NCBI GenBank assembly: GCA_021817025.1
Contig: JAKAWF010000207.1
Coordinates: 1-6,325 of the forward strand
Source of the DNA: a bacterium
Lineage (GTDB): Bacteria; Chloroflexota; Dormibacteria; UBA8260; Bog-877
Reading direction: 5' to 3'
DNA length: 6,325 bases
The notes below the pieces were generated by a model, which saw only the letters and a list, made by a program, of their open reading frames with translations, did not search any database and had not been told where the DNA came from. The translations under genes and the position numbers were made by a program. Each line of letters opens with the position of its first letter. Position 1 is the stretch's first letter. Below, one piece after another: positions 1 to 5,935 of this stretch.

Positions 1-321
1 CTGTTGGTCTTCGTCAATCTCGAGATAGACGAGCTTGCACGACGCTCCCACCTCGGCGGCGAGGGCTCGGAGGGCAGTTCGCTCATCCTTGCCCCAGACA
101 CCGACGTCCAAGACGACGTCGATGCCGTGGCGCAGGGCACGAAGCGCCAGCCAGATGAAGCGGTTCTCGAGGACGTTACGCTTCCCGTTGGCGTCGTTGT
201 CGTTGAACAGGGGGATCACCCCCTCGTCAGGAGTAAGCCTCAGGGCCCGTCGCTCTTCCTCGATCTGTTGAGCCCGAGTGCTCTTGCCGGATGCCGGCAG
301 CCCGACCATTACGAAGAGCAC
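1..321 (-). CDS. AAA_33/zeta-toxin-like P-loop kinase, partial (runs off left edge)
   Basis: This is the N-terminal 107 residues of an ATP-binding protein of the small P-loop kinase type (AAA_33, related to zeta toxin and polynucleotide kinase). A Walker A motif, GLPASGKST, lies at residues 7-15 straight after a hydrophobic strand (VLFVMV). The motif DEGVIPLFNDNDANGKR follows at about 32-48, then IWLALRALRHGIDVVLDVGVWGKDER at about 56-81, where a Walker B-like strand (DVVLDVG) ends in the WGKDER segment typical of the family. From memory, relatives usually have DEWMIPLF, so the Gly replacing Trp is unusual. The only normal in-frame start close to the domain is GTG at 321, with a weak GAAGAG at 329-334. 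The insertion-element remnant ends about 38 bases upstream, so the native start or promoter may be lost. The same frame stays open across the remnant up to an ATG at 687. The substrate is unknown; members are predicted to phosphorylate small molecules or nucleic acids. The C-terminus lies outside the window. Confidence 0.8.
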   Translation of the reverse strand, partial: MLFVMVGLPASGKSTRAQQIEEERRALRLTPDEGVIPLFNDNDANGKRNVLENRFIWLALRALRHGIDVVLDVGVWGKDERTALRALAAEVGASCKLVYLEIDEDQQ

Positions 322-368
322 AGGACCGCTCTTCGTCGTCGCAGATTCGGGTGCGCAATTGACATCCT

Positions 369-389
369 CCCCACGGATGAATCCGGGGG
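369..389 (-). repeat. Right-end hairpin of the IS605-like remnant
   Basis: On the minus strand CCCCCGGA (389-382) pairs with TCCG-T-GGGG (377-369) around a TTCA loop. The single extrahelical T sits in the same place as the bulged A of the left-end hairpin. It is followed by GAGGATGTCAA ending at 359. The matching layout of the two hairpins (CCCC arm, inner stem, short loop, bulge, GGGG arm) is the best internal evidence that both belong to one element. Confidence 0.55.
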
Positions 390-479
390 ATTCCAGTCTC
401 GCCTCGGTTGTCTCGTGGGCGGCTTTCACCGCCCCCGCCGTGGACCGGGGTTGCACTGGCTTTAGCCGACCCACTCTGT

Positions 480-498
480 CCGGAAGCCCCGCTTCCGG
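480..498. repeat. Perfect 8-bp hairpin inside the element remnant
   Basis: CCGGAAGC and GCTTCCGG form a perfect 8-bp stem with a 3-base loop. Similar structures lie nearby: GGGCGG/CCGCCC with a 6-base loop at 417-434, and ACCCCC/GGGGGT (minus strand) at 552-571. The series of stems ending in the right-end hairpin is compatible with a structured RNA such as an omega-RNA scaffold on the minus strand, but this was not tested by folding. Confidence 0.45.
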
Positions 499-624
499 TA
501 CCGCCGCAAAGCAGCTGACTCGTGGGTTCTCTGGCAACCTCGGCACCGGCAACCCCCGAAGTCGTGGGGGTGGAGCCGCGCTCCGTGCCGAGGTTCTTGT
601 TGTAACACTTCGGGACTCGCTCGA

Positions 625-645
625 CCCCATGGCTGAAGCCAGGGG
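625..645 (-). repeat. Left-end hairpin of the IS605-like remnant
   Basis: On the minus strand CCCCTGGCT (645-637) pairs with AGCCATGGGG (634-625), with a single extrahelical A in the 3' arm beside the GGGG. The stem type, the bulged base and the position 16 bases inside the predicted end match the subterminal hairpins recognised by HUH (TnpA) transposases of this group. An ATG of the downstream synthetase frame (629-631, plus strand) lies inside this hairpin. Confidence 0.5.
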
Positions 646-2233
646 CCTGCGCTCGCACGAGGTCAAGAAGGGCACTGCGGTCGGCATCTACATGGGGATG
701 TGCCCCGAGCTGCCGGTCGCGATGCTCGCCTGCACCAGGCTGGGCGCGCCCCACACGATCGTGTTCGGGGGCTTCTCGGCGGAGGCGGTGTCGGGCCGCC
801 TGAACGACATGGGAGCCGAGATCCTGATCACCCAGGACGAGGGCTGGCGCAAGGGCAACAAGGTGCCCCTGAAGGCCAACTGCGACGACGCCATGGAGCT
901 CTCGCCGACGGTCCGCAGCTGCCTGGTGGTGCGCCGCACCGGCGGGGCGGTGGACATGAAGGAGGGCCGCGACGTCTATGCGGATGAGCTCCTGGCCGGC
1001 CTCAGCGATGAGGCGGCGAGCTGCCCCTGCGAGCCGATGGACGCGGAGGACCTGCTCTACCTGCTCTACACCAGTGGCACCACCGCCAAGCCCAAGGGGA
1101 TCGTGCACACCACCGCCGGCCACCTGGTGGGAGTGGCCACCACCCATCACTACATCTTCGACGTCAAGCCGGACTCGGTGTACTGGTGCGCCGCCGACAT
1201 CGGCTGGGTCACCGGTCACAGCTACATCGTCTACGGGCCGCTCTGCAACGGCACCACCGGGGTGATCTACGAGGGGGTGCCCAACCATCCCAACGAGGAG
1301 CGCTGGTGGGAGATCATCGAGCGCTACAAGGTCGACATCCTCTACACCGCCCCCACCACCATCCGCACCCACATGAAGTGGGGCCCTCAGTTCGCGCAGA
1401 AGCACGACCTGAGCAGCCTGCGGCTGCTGGGGACAGTCGGCGAGCCGATCAACCCCGAGGCCTGGATGTGGTACCGGGAGCATGTCGGCATGGGCAGGGT
1501 CCCGGTGGTGGACACCTGGTGGCAGACCGAGACCGGGATGATCCTGATCACCCCCCTGCCGGGCGTGACCACCCTCAAGCCGGGCTCGGCCGCCAAGGCG
1601 TTCCCGACCGTCGACGCCGCGGTGTACGACGAACAGGGCCAGGAGGTGCCGCCGGGACAGGGCGGCAACCTGGTGATCCGCAAGCCCTGGCCAGCGATGC
1701 TGCGGGGGATCTACAACGACCCCGAGCGCTACCAGCAGACCTACTGGTCCCGCTACAAGGATGTCTACTTCGTGGGCGACGGCGCCCGCAAGGACGGGGA
1801 CGGCGACTTCTGGCTGATGGGGCGGATCGACGACGTCATGAACATCTCCGCCCACCGCATCTCCACCATCGAGGTGGAGTCGGCGCTGGTCGACCACCCG
1901 GCGGTGGCCGAGGCCGCGGTCTGCGGCCGCAACGATGCTCAGACCGGCCAGGCGATCGTGGCCTACGTGACCTTGAAGGGCACCCACCAGCCATCGGTGG
2001 AGCTGCTGACGGAGCTGCGCAACCACGTCTCCACCAAGATCGGCAAGATCGCTGCCCCCGCCAACATCGTCTTCACCCCGGAGCTGCCCAAGACCCGCTC
2101 CGGGAAGATCATGCGCCGTCTGCTGCGAGATGTGGCCGAGCACCGGACCCTTGGCGACACCACCACCCTGGCCGATCCGGGGGTGGTGGAGGAGCTGCGG
2201 TCGCGGGCAGTTGTAGAGGAGGGAAAGGAGTAA
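629..2233 (+). CDS. acsA: Acetyl-CoA synthetase (acetate--CoA ligase), N-terminally truncated
   Basis: This encodes most of an AMP-forming acetyl-CoA synthetase, which makes acetyl-CoA from acetate, ATP and CoA through acetyl-AMP. Homology starts at VKKGTAVGIYM (from 662) and runs to a normal C-terminus. Numbered from ATG 629 (534 residues), the ATP loop YTSGTTAKPKG is at 147-157, the acetate-pocket motif DTWWQTETG at about 295-303 (the two Trp at 297-298), GRIDDVMN with the hinge region near 400-405, and PKTRSGKIMRR with catalytic and acetylatable Lys at 493. Full-length enzymes have about 650 residues, so roughly the first 110-130, including the ACAS_N cap, are missing and replaced by mobile-element sequence. 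The frame stays open upstream to an ATG at 278, but that extension is not synthetase-like. ATG 629 is a convenient start without a good ribosome binding site. Two motif glycines are Ala here: the P-loop TTA (perhaps lineage-typical) and SAHR at residue 408. satP follows after 66 bases. It is probably a pseudogene or a crippled protein, although no stop or frameshift is seen in the rest. Confidence 0.85.
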   Translation: MAEARGLRSHEVKKGTAVGIYMGMCPELPVAMLACTRLGAPHTIVFGGFSAEAVSGRLNDMGAEILITQDEGWRKGNKVPLKANCDDAMELSPTVRSCLVVRRTGGAVDMKEGRDVYADELLAGLSDEAASCPCEPMDAEDLLYLLYTSGTTAKPKGIVHTTAGHLVGVATTHHYIFDVKPDSVYWCAADIGWVTGHSYIVYGPLCNGTTGVIYEGVPNHPNEERWWEIIERYKVDILYTAPTTIRTHMKWGPQFAQKHDLSSLRLLGTVGEPINPEAWMWYREHVGMGRVPVVDTWWQTETGMILITPLPGVTTLKPGSAAKAFPTVDAAVYDEQGQEVPPGQGGNLVIRKPWPAMLRGIYNDPERYQQTYWSRYKDVYFVGDGARKDGDGDFWLMGRIDDVMNISAHRISTIEVESALVDHPAVAEAAVCGRNDAQTGQAIVAYVTLKGTHQPSVELLTELRNHVSTKIGKIAAPANIVFTPELPKTRSGKIMRRLLRDVAEHRTLGDTTTLADPGVVEELRSRAVVEEGKE

Positions 2234-2277
2234 TCGCACTCGGAGTTGCCCTGATCGAAGTCATCCATCAGTTTTTC

Positions 2278-2284
2278 AAGGAGG
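2278..2284 (+). promoter_or_regulatory. Ribosome binding site of satP
   Basis: AAGGAGG is an almost perfect Shine-Dalgarno match. It lies 15 bases before the ATG at 2300, which is longer than usual. No ATG, GTG or TTG occurs in frame between them, so ATG 2300 is still the best start. Translation may be less efficient than the motif suggests. Confidence 0.6.
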
Positions 2285-2299
2285 CTTGAAAGTCAAGTT

Positions 2300-2905
2300 A
2301 TGGCTGTTAACACTCCCGCGGCTGCGGCTCCGCCCGCGCCCGCATCCTCGATCGCTGACCCCGCTCCTCTAGGGCTGATCGGCTTCGGCATGACCACCAT
2401 GCTGCTGTCGTTCATCAACGCCGGGATCATCGCTTCCGGCGCGACCATGGCGGTCTTGCCGATGGCGGCCGCCTACGGTGGCTTGGCCCAGGTGCTGGCC
2501 GGCATGTGGGAGTTCAAGCGCGGCAACACCTTCGGCGCCACCGCCTTCACTTCCTACGGATGCTTCTGGTTCAGCTACTACCTGCTGGTCGACGTCTTTC
2601 TGGCCAAGGCCACGCCGGCGACTGTCAGCCCGTTCGTGGGCCTGTACCTGTTCATGTGGGGCTTGTTCACGCTCTACATGTTCGTCGCCTCGCTGGCTGG
2701 GCCGCGGGCCCTGTGGGTGGTCTTCTTCCTGCTGTTCTTGACCTTCTGGCTGCTCGCCTTTGGTGCCTGGGCCGGTAGCGGCGGTGCCACCTGGACCAAG
2801 CTCGGTGGTTATGTCGGGATCCTGACCGCGCTAGCCGCTATCTACACCTCGTTCGCGATCGTCACGAATGCCAACTTCAAGCGCACGATTCTGCCGGTCG
2901 CCTGA
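2300..2905 (+). CDS. satP: Acetate/succinate transporter, GPR1/FUN34/YaaH (SatP) family
   Basis: This is a 201-residue inner-membrane protein, the usual length for SatP/YaaH. A short Ala/Pro-rich tail (1-19) is followed by ADPAPLGLIGFG (19-30), the family's NPAPLGL-type signature with Asp in place of the common Asn. Six hydrophobic segments fit the known fold: about 24-44, 49-70, 77-101, 112-132, 136-157 and 167-188. The stretch WEFKRGNTFGATAFTSYGCFW (70-90) holds the conserved small-residue FGA motif. Family members move acetate, and in Escherichia coli also succinate, with protons. Its place 66 bases after one acetyl-CoA synthetase and 366 bases before another strongly supports acetate uptake coupled to activation. 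No separate promoter is obvious upstream, so it was probably co-transcribed with the upstream synthetase. Bases 2507-2565 recur almost unchanged at 6004-6062. Confidence 0.93.
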   Translation: MAVNTPAAAAPPAPASSIADPAPLGLIGFGMTTMLLSFINAGIIASGATMAVLPMAAAYGGLAQVLAGMWEFKRGNTFGATAFTSYGCFWFSYYLLVDVFLAKATPATVSPFVGLYLFMWGLFTLYMFVASLAGPRALWVVFFLLFLTFWLLAFGAWAGSGGATWTKLGGYVGILTALAAIYTSFAIVTNANFKRTILPVA

Positions 2906-2922
2906 CATTGAGCGCCTCGGGA

Positions 2923-2948
2923 GGGGTCCGGCGCCAGCGCCGGGCCCC
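2923..2948 (+). terminator. Hairpin terminator after satP
   Basis: An 11-bp stem, GGGGTCCGGCG with CGCCGGGCCCC (one G-T wobble), closes a CCAG loop 18 bases after the satP stop. There is no T-run, as is common for hairpin terminators in high-GC bacteria. It would separate the acsA-satP unit from the second synthetase. Confidence 0.5.
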
Positions 2949-3053
2949 CCACTCAGGCTCGCGGGATTGGCCCGGGATCCCTGCCTGCTGTGCGCTGGTG
3001 AGCCGAACTGGGGGCGACCCGGGCTGGCAGCTTGCCGGCGACCCGGATCGGAC

Positions 3054-3101
3054 CACCCGAGCCCTGCCCTTCCGGCGGATATCAGGCATTCGGCTCGGGT
3101 G
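3054..3101. repeat. Perfect 10-bp inverted repeat in the satP-acs intergenic region
   Basis: CACCCGAGCC at 3054-3063 is the exact reverse complement of GGCTCGGGTG at 3092-3101, with a 28-base spacer. After a 3-base bulge the pairing can continue outward with GGAC (3050-3053) and GTCC (3105-3108). It could be an operator, a structured leader or chance in G/C-rich DNA. The rest of the 366-base intergenic stretch (2906-3271) holds no gene I can support. Confidence 0.35.
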
Positions 3102-3227
3102 CAGGTCCGGACCCTGGCTGGGGGTGGATGTCAGCTCCCCGCGACAGGGCACCGGGAGGGGCACTTGAGGTGACTGGCGGGCTGGTGGTCGAGTTCCGGC
3201 GGTCGGTGGAGAACTGGCGGTCCACAG

Positions 3228-3233
3228 TACAAT
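3228..3233 (+). promoter_or_regulatory. Putative -10 box for the second acetyl-CoA synthetase
   Basis: TACAAT matches the housekeeping -10 consensus TATAAT at five of six bases and stands out in very G/C-rich surroundings. No good -35 is visible; TGGAGA at 3207-3212, 15 bases upstream, is a weak candidate. Transcription would start near 3240, giving a leader of about 30 bases that includes the ribosome binding site. Confidence 0.45.
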
Positions 3234-3259
3234 CTTCGTCAAGAGGGGGCGTAGGCCCC

Positions 3260-3266
3260 AGGAGGG
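3260..3266 (+). promoter_or_regulatory. Ribosome binding site of the second acetyl-CoA synthetase
   Basis: AGGAGGG lies 5 bases before ATG 3272, a strong and well-spaced site that fixes the start of the 705-residue protein. Confidence 0.7.
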
Positions 3267-3271
3267 ATTAG

Positions 3272-5389
3272 ATGGCAGCCGAAGAAGAGGCAGTCGAGGT
3301 CTCGGAAGCCCAGATCGCGGTGCATTGGCGGGAGGAGGGCTACTACCACCCTCCGGCTTCGTTCGTGGGACAGGCCAATGCGGCCGATCCGGCCATCGTG
3401 GAGCGCTTCAAGGAGGAGCACTTCCCGGAGTGCTTCAAGGAGTACGCGGACCTGCTGAGTTGGGACGCCTACTGGCACACCACCCTCGACACCAGCAATC
3501 CACCCTTCTGGAAGTGGTTCGTGGGCGGGCGGCTGAACGCCTCATACAACTGCGTCGACCGCCATCTCGCCAGCAGCCGCAACAAGGCGGCCATCATCTG
3601 GGTGCCCGAGCCTGAGAGCGAGGAGACCAAGGCGATCACCTATCAGGAGCTCTACACCAGGGTCAATGAGGTCGCGGCGCTGCTCCGCGATTTCGCCGGG
3701 GTGAAGACTGGCGACCGGGTGACGCTGCATCTGCCCATGGTCCCGGAGCTCGCCATCACCATGCTTGCATGCGCCCGCTTGGGCGTGATCCACAACCAGG
3801 TCTTCGGAGGGTTCAGCGGGGCCGCCTGCGGGGAGCGGATCGCGGACTCCGGGAGCCACATCCTGATCACGATGGATGGCTACTACCGCAATGGCGAGAT
3901 GCTCGACCACAAGGTCAAGGCGGACCAGGCGTTGGAGCGGGCGAGCCACGATGGAGCGACGGTGGACAAGGTGCTGGTCTGGCGCCGGCACCAGGGCCAG
4001 TACGCCTCCCAGACCCCGATGAAGGAGGGGCGGGACTTCTTCATGGACGAGCTCCTTCCCGACTACCGGGGCAAGCTGGTCGAACCGGTGTCCATGCCCG
4101 CCGAGGCGCCCCTCTTCCTGATGTACACCAGCGGCACCACCGGCAAACCCAAGGGCGCCCAGCACAGCACGGGCGGCTATCTCGCCTATGTCACGGGCAC
4201 CTCCAAGTACTACCAGGACATCCATCCCTCGGACACCTACTGGTGCTTCGCCGACATCGGCTGGATCACCGGCCATTCCTACATCGTCTACGGGCCCCTG
4301 TCACTGGGGACGACCTCGGTCATCTACGAGGGGGTGCCGACGTATCCGGACCCCGGGCGGCCGTGGCGAATCGCCGAGCGGCTGGGGGTGAACATCTTCC
4401 ACACCGCGCCGACGACCATCAGGATGCTCCGGAAGGTGGGGCCGGACGAGCCCAAGAAGTACAACTACCACTTCAAGCACATGACCACAGTGGGTGAGCC
4501 GATCGAGCCCGACGTGTGGCGTTGGTACTACGAGGTGGTGGGCAAGGGCGAGGCGGCCATCGTGGACACCTGGTGGCAGACGGAGAACGGGGGCTTCCTG
4601 GGCAGCACCCTGCCGGCTTTGCAGCCGATGAAACCGGGCAGCTGCGGACCGGCGGTGCTCGGGATCTATCCCGTGATCTATGACGAGAACGGTGAGGCAG
4701 TCGAGGCCGGCAGTGGCAAGGCCGGGAACATGTGCATCCGCAACCCCTGGCCCGGCATCTTCCAGACCATATGGGGCCAGCCGGAGAGATTTGTCGCGAC
4801 CTACTACCAGAAGTACTGCCACGACAAGGCCAGCACCGACTGGCGCGACTGGCCCTACTTCTCCGGCGACGGGGCGGTTCAGGCGGCCGATGGCTACTAC
4901 CGGATCCTGGGCCGGGTCGACGACGTCATCAACGTCGCCGGGCACCGGCTGGGGACCAAGGAGCTGGAATCGGCGGCCATCACCGTCCCCGAGGTGGCGG
5001 AGGCCGCCGCAGTCCCGGTGTTGGACGACTTGCGGGGGCGGGCGGTCGAGATGTACATCGCGCTCAAGCCGGGAATCCAAGCGAGCCCGGAGATTGAGGC
5101 CAAGGTGTCCATGGCGATCGAGACTGAGATCGGCAAGATGGCCCGGCCCAAGAATGTCTGGATAGTGTCGGACATGCCCAAGACCCGTTCCGGCAAGATC
5201 ATGCGGCGGGTGATCGCCGGGATCTCCAACTTCACCGATGTCGGCGACATAACCACGCTCGCCAACCCGGAGATCGTGGAGGACGTGCGCCACCATGTCC
5301 AGAGCCAGAAGGTGTCTCGGGGTGAGGTCCCGCGCGAGCTGACCGCCGCGGAAGCGGAGGAGATCAAGGCCTTCGGACAGGCCGAGTAG
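3272..5389 (+). CDS. acs: Acetyl-CoA synthetase (acetate--CoA ligase), full length, second subfamily
   Basis: This is a complete 705-residue AMP-forming acetyl-CoA synthetase, slightly longer than the usual 650 or so. An acidic lead (1-10) and an ACAS_N cap (about 45-105, with WDAYWHTTLDTSNPPFWKW and NCVDRHLA) precede the adenylation domain. Visible motifs are YTSGTTGKPKG (285-295, ATP loop), TTVGEP (405-410), DTWWQTENG (432-440, with the acetate-size-limiting Trp pair at 434-435), GRVDDVINVAGHRLGTKE (547-564, hinge) and MPKTRSGKIMRR (635-646, with catalytic Lys 642, the residue acetylated in regulated homologues). Asn 439 replaces the more usual Thr of WWQTETG. A C-terminal tail of about 30 residues beyond the family core is rich in Glu and Ala. 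It is only moderately similar to the truncated synthetase upstream and looks like a separate subfamily, known to me from deltaproteobacterial and similar genomes, so it is a paralogue and not a tandem copy. It has its own -10 box, ribosome binding site and terminator. Acetate is the likely substrate; propionate cannot be excluded. Confidence 0.93.
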   Translation: MAAEEEAVEVSEAQIAVHWREEGYYHPPASFVGQANAADPAIVERFKEEHFPECFKEYADLLSWDAYWHTTLDTSNPPFWKWFVGGRLNASYNCVDRHLASSRNKAAIIWVPEPESEETKAITYQELYTRVNEVAALLRDFAGVKTGDRVTLHLPMVPELAITMLACARLGVIHNQVFGGFSGAACGERIADSGSHILITMDGYYRNGEMLDHKVKADQALERASHDGATVDKVLVWRRHQGQYASQTPMKEGRDFFMDELLPDYRGKLVEPVSMPAEAPLFLMYTSGTTGKPKGAQHSTGGYLAYVTGTSKYYQDIHPSDTYWCFADIGWITGHSYIVYGPLSLGTTSVIYEGVPTYPDPGRPWRIAERLGVNIFHTAPTTIRMLRKVGPDEPKKYNYHFKHMTTVGEPIEPDVWRWYYEVVGKGEAAIVDTWWQTENGGFLGSTLPALQPMKPGSCGPAVLGIYPVIYDENGEAVEAGSGKAGNMCIRNPWPGIFQTIWGQPERFVATYYQKYCHDKASTDWRDWPYFSGDGAVQAADGYYRILGRVDDVINVAGHRLGTKELESAAITVPEVAEAAAVPVLDDLRGRAVEMYIALKPGIQASPEIEAKVSMAIETEIGKMARPKNVWIVSDMPKTRSGKIMRRVIAGISNFTDVGDITTLANPEIVEDVRHHVQSQKVSRGEVPRELTAAEAEEIKAFGQAE

Positions 5390-5394
5390 GCTGC

Positions 5395-5432
5395 GCCAGG
5401 AGTCCTCCCGGGATCCTGGGAGGACTCCTGGC
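5395..5432 (+). terminator. Strong hairpin terminator after the second acetyl-CoA synthetase
   Basis: GCCAGGAGTCCTCCC (5395-5409) and GGGAGGACTCCTGGC (5418-5432) form a perfect 15-bp stem with an 8-base loop, only 5 bases after the stop codon. No T-run follows. Its perfection and position make it the clearest terminator in the window, and it isolates the synthetase from the next small ORF. Confidence 0.75.
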
Positions 5433-5477
5433 TGCCAACGGCGAGGTCTTGGGCAGACATGGGCAAGGGCCAACGGG

Positions 5478-5786
5478 GTGGACCGAACGGCTTGGGATGC
5501 GGTGACCCGGCAGTACCTCGCCGGTGAGCTGTCACTGCGGCTGGCGCGGCTGCAGGTCGCCGCTGCCGATCGCAAGAACTCAGAGGCGTTGAAGAGCCTG
5601 CGGGTCGAGGCTGAGATGCTGCCGTCCTGGGCTCTGGGTTGTGTCGTTTCGCGCGCCCTGGAGGTGGCCGAGGAGATCTGCTCTGAGTCATTGGACCGCG
5701 GGGATTGGTTGGCCTTCAACTCCCAGCTGGCGATGTGTTCAGATCTGTTCGAATTCGGAGTCTGCGCCGGTCTGATGCGGGACTGA
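5478..5786 (+). CDS. Small hypothetical protein
   Basis: I do not recognise this 102-residue protein. Codons show strong G/C third-position preference, supporting real coding. It starts at GTG 5478 with a modest AAGGG at 5465-5469; a nearby ATG at 5459 is out of frame. The sequence is predicted by eye to be mostly helical and soluble, with leucine-rich amphipathic stretches at about 14-30 and 37-48 and a second helical part at 52-70. It has four cysteines (55, 68, 87, 96) that do not form a CxxC motif, and no signal peptide or membrane segment. It lies 88 bases beyond the second synthetase, past the terminator, so it is probably a separate unit. Its relation to acetate metabolism is unknown. 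Because rearranged debris begins just downstream, it could be a truncated remnant, although it has a normal stop. Confidence 0.55.
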   Translation: MDRTAWDAVTRQYLAGELSLRLARLQVAAADRKNSEALKSLRVEAEMLPSWALGCVVSRALEVAEEICSESLDRGDWLAFNSQLAMCSDLFEFGVCAGLMRD

Positions 5787-5788
5787 CC

Positions 5789-5812
5789 GGCCCCGGTCCC
5801 CCAGGCCGGGCC
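5789..5812 (+). terminator. Possible hairpin terminator after the small ORF
   Basis: GGCCC-C-GG pairs with CC-GGGCC around a short loop, with one bulged C, starting 3 bases after the stop. A second hairpin, CGGCCGA (5825-5831) with TCGGCCG (5840-5846), follows. Neither has a T-run. In DNA this G/C-rich, such stems also arise by chance. Confidence 0.35.
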
Positions 5813-5935
5813 CGCAACGGCGGCCGGCCGAGCGACTCGTCGGCCGTAAGCCCCCGGGCGTCACTCGCCGTGCTGCCCCCGAGCGGAAGAAGTGCGCCCG
5901 GGCTGCCCTCGAACCCCCACCTCTGCCCACTGCAC

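Larger units (their letters stand above)
359..661 (-). mobile_element. IS200/IS605-like element remnant, about 303 bp, no transposase
   Basis: On the minus strand this stretch has the end architecture of a single-strand (IS200/IS605/IS1341-type) element. The left end, at 661, directly follows TTGAC (666-662), a pentamer resembling known targets of this group such as TTGAT. A hairpin with one bulged A lies 16 bases inside. The right end has a hairpin with one bulged T followed by GAGGATGTCAA, ending at 359, which resembles known right ends ending in TCAA. Additional hairpins lie at 417-434, 480-498 and 552-571. No TnpA or TnpB catalytic motif is visible in any frame. It may therefore be a deletion derivative or a non-autonomous (MITE/PATE-like) copy retaining only the ends and perhaps the omega-RNA region that normally lies at the 3' end of tnpB. 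Acetyl-CoA synthetase homology begins at 662, exactly at the predicted junction. The family call rests on end structure and remembered sequence, not on a database match. Confidence 0.55.

Noticed and set aside
278..628. N-terminal extension of the acsA frame from ATG 278
   Set aside because: The encoded residues are translated kinase antisense and element sequence with no synthetase similarity. The frame is open by chance, so ATG 629 was used for the feature.
359..661. Surviving TnpB C-terminus in the element remnant
   Set aside because: I looked in the minus-strand frames for the zinc-ribbon Cys pairs and the final catalytic Asp region of TnpB and saw none, so no tnpB gene is annotated.
227..2239. 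670-codon open frame on the minus strand
   Set aside because: It lies antisense to the acetyl-CoA synthetase and the element remnant, has low-complexity His/Gly/Val/Asp-rich sequence typical of antisense frames in G/C-rich genes, and shows no family motif.
1186..2289. 367-codon plus-strand frame overlapping acsA
   Set aside because: Arg/His/Gly/Pro-rich out-of-frame translation of the synthetase; no motif or ribosome binding site.
2868..3242. Several 80-120-codon frames on both strands between satP and acs
   Set aside because: They are Pro/Arg/Gly-rich, overlap each other, lack good ribosome binding sites and resemble nothing I recognise. They look like random open frames in non-coding G/C-rich DNA.
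3272..5389. Propionyl-CoA or acetoacetyl-CoA synthetase
   Set aside because: The WW pair in DTWWQTE, the overall wording of the motifs and the satP neighbour favour acetate; nothing specific points to the alternatives.
4301..5719. 472-codon open frame on the minus strand
   Set aside because: It is antisense to the second synthetase and its terminator, and its composition is typical of an antisense shadow.
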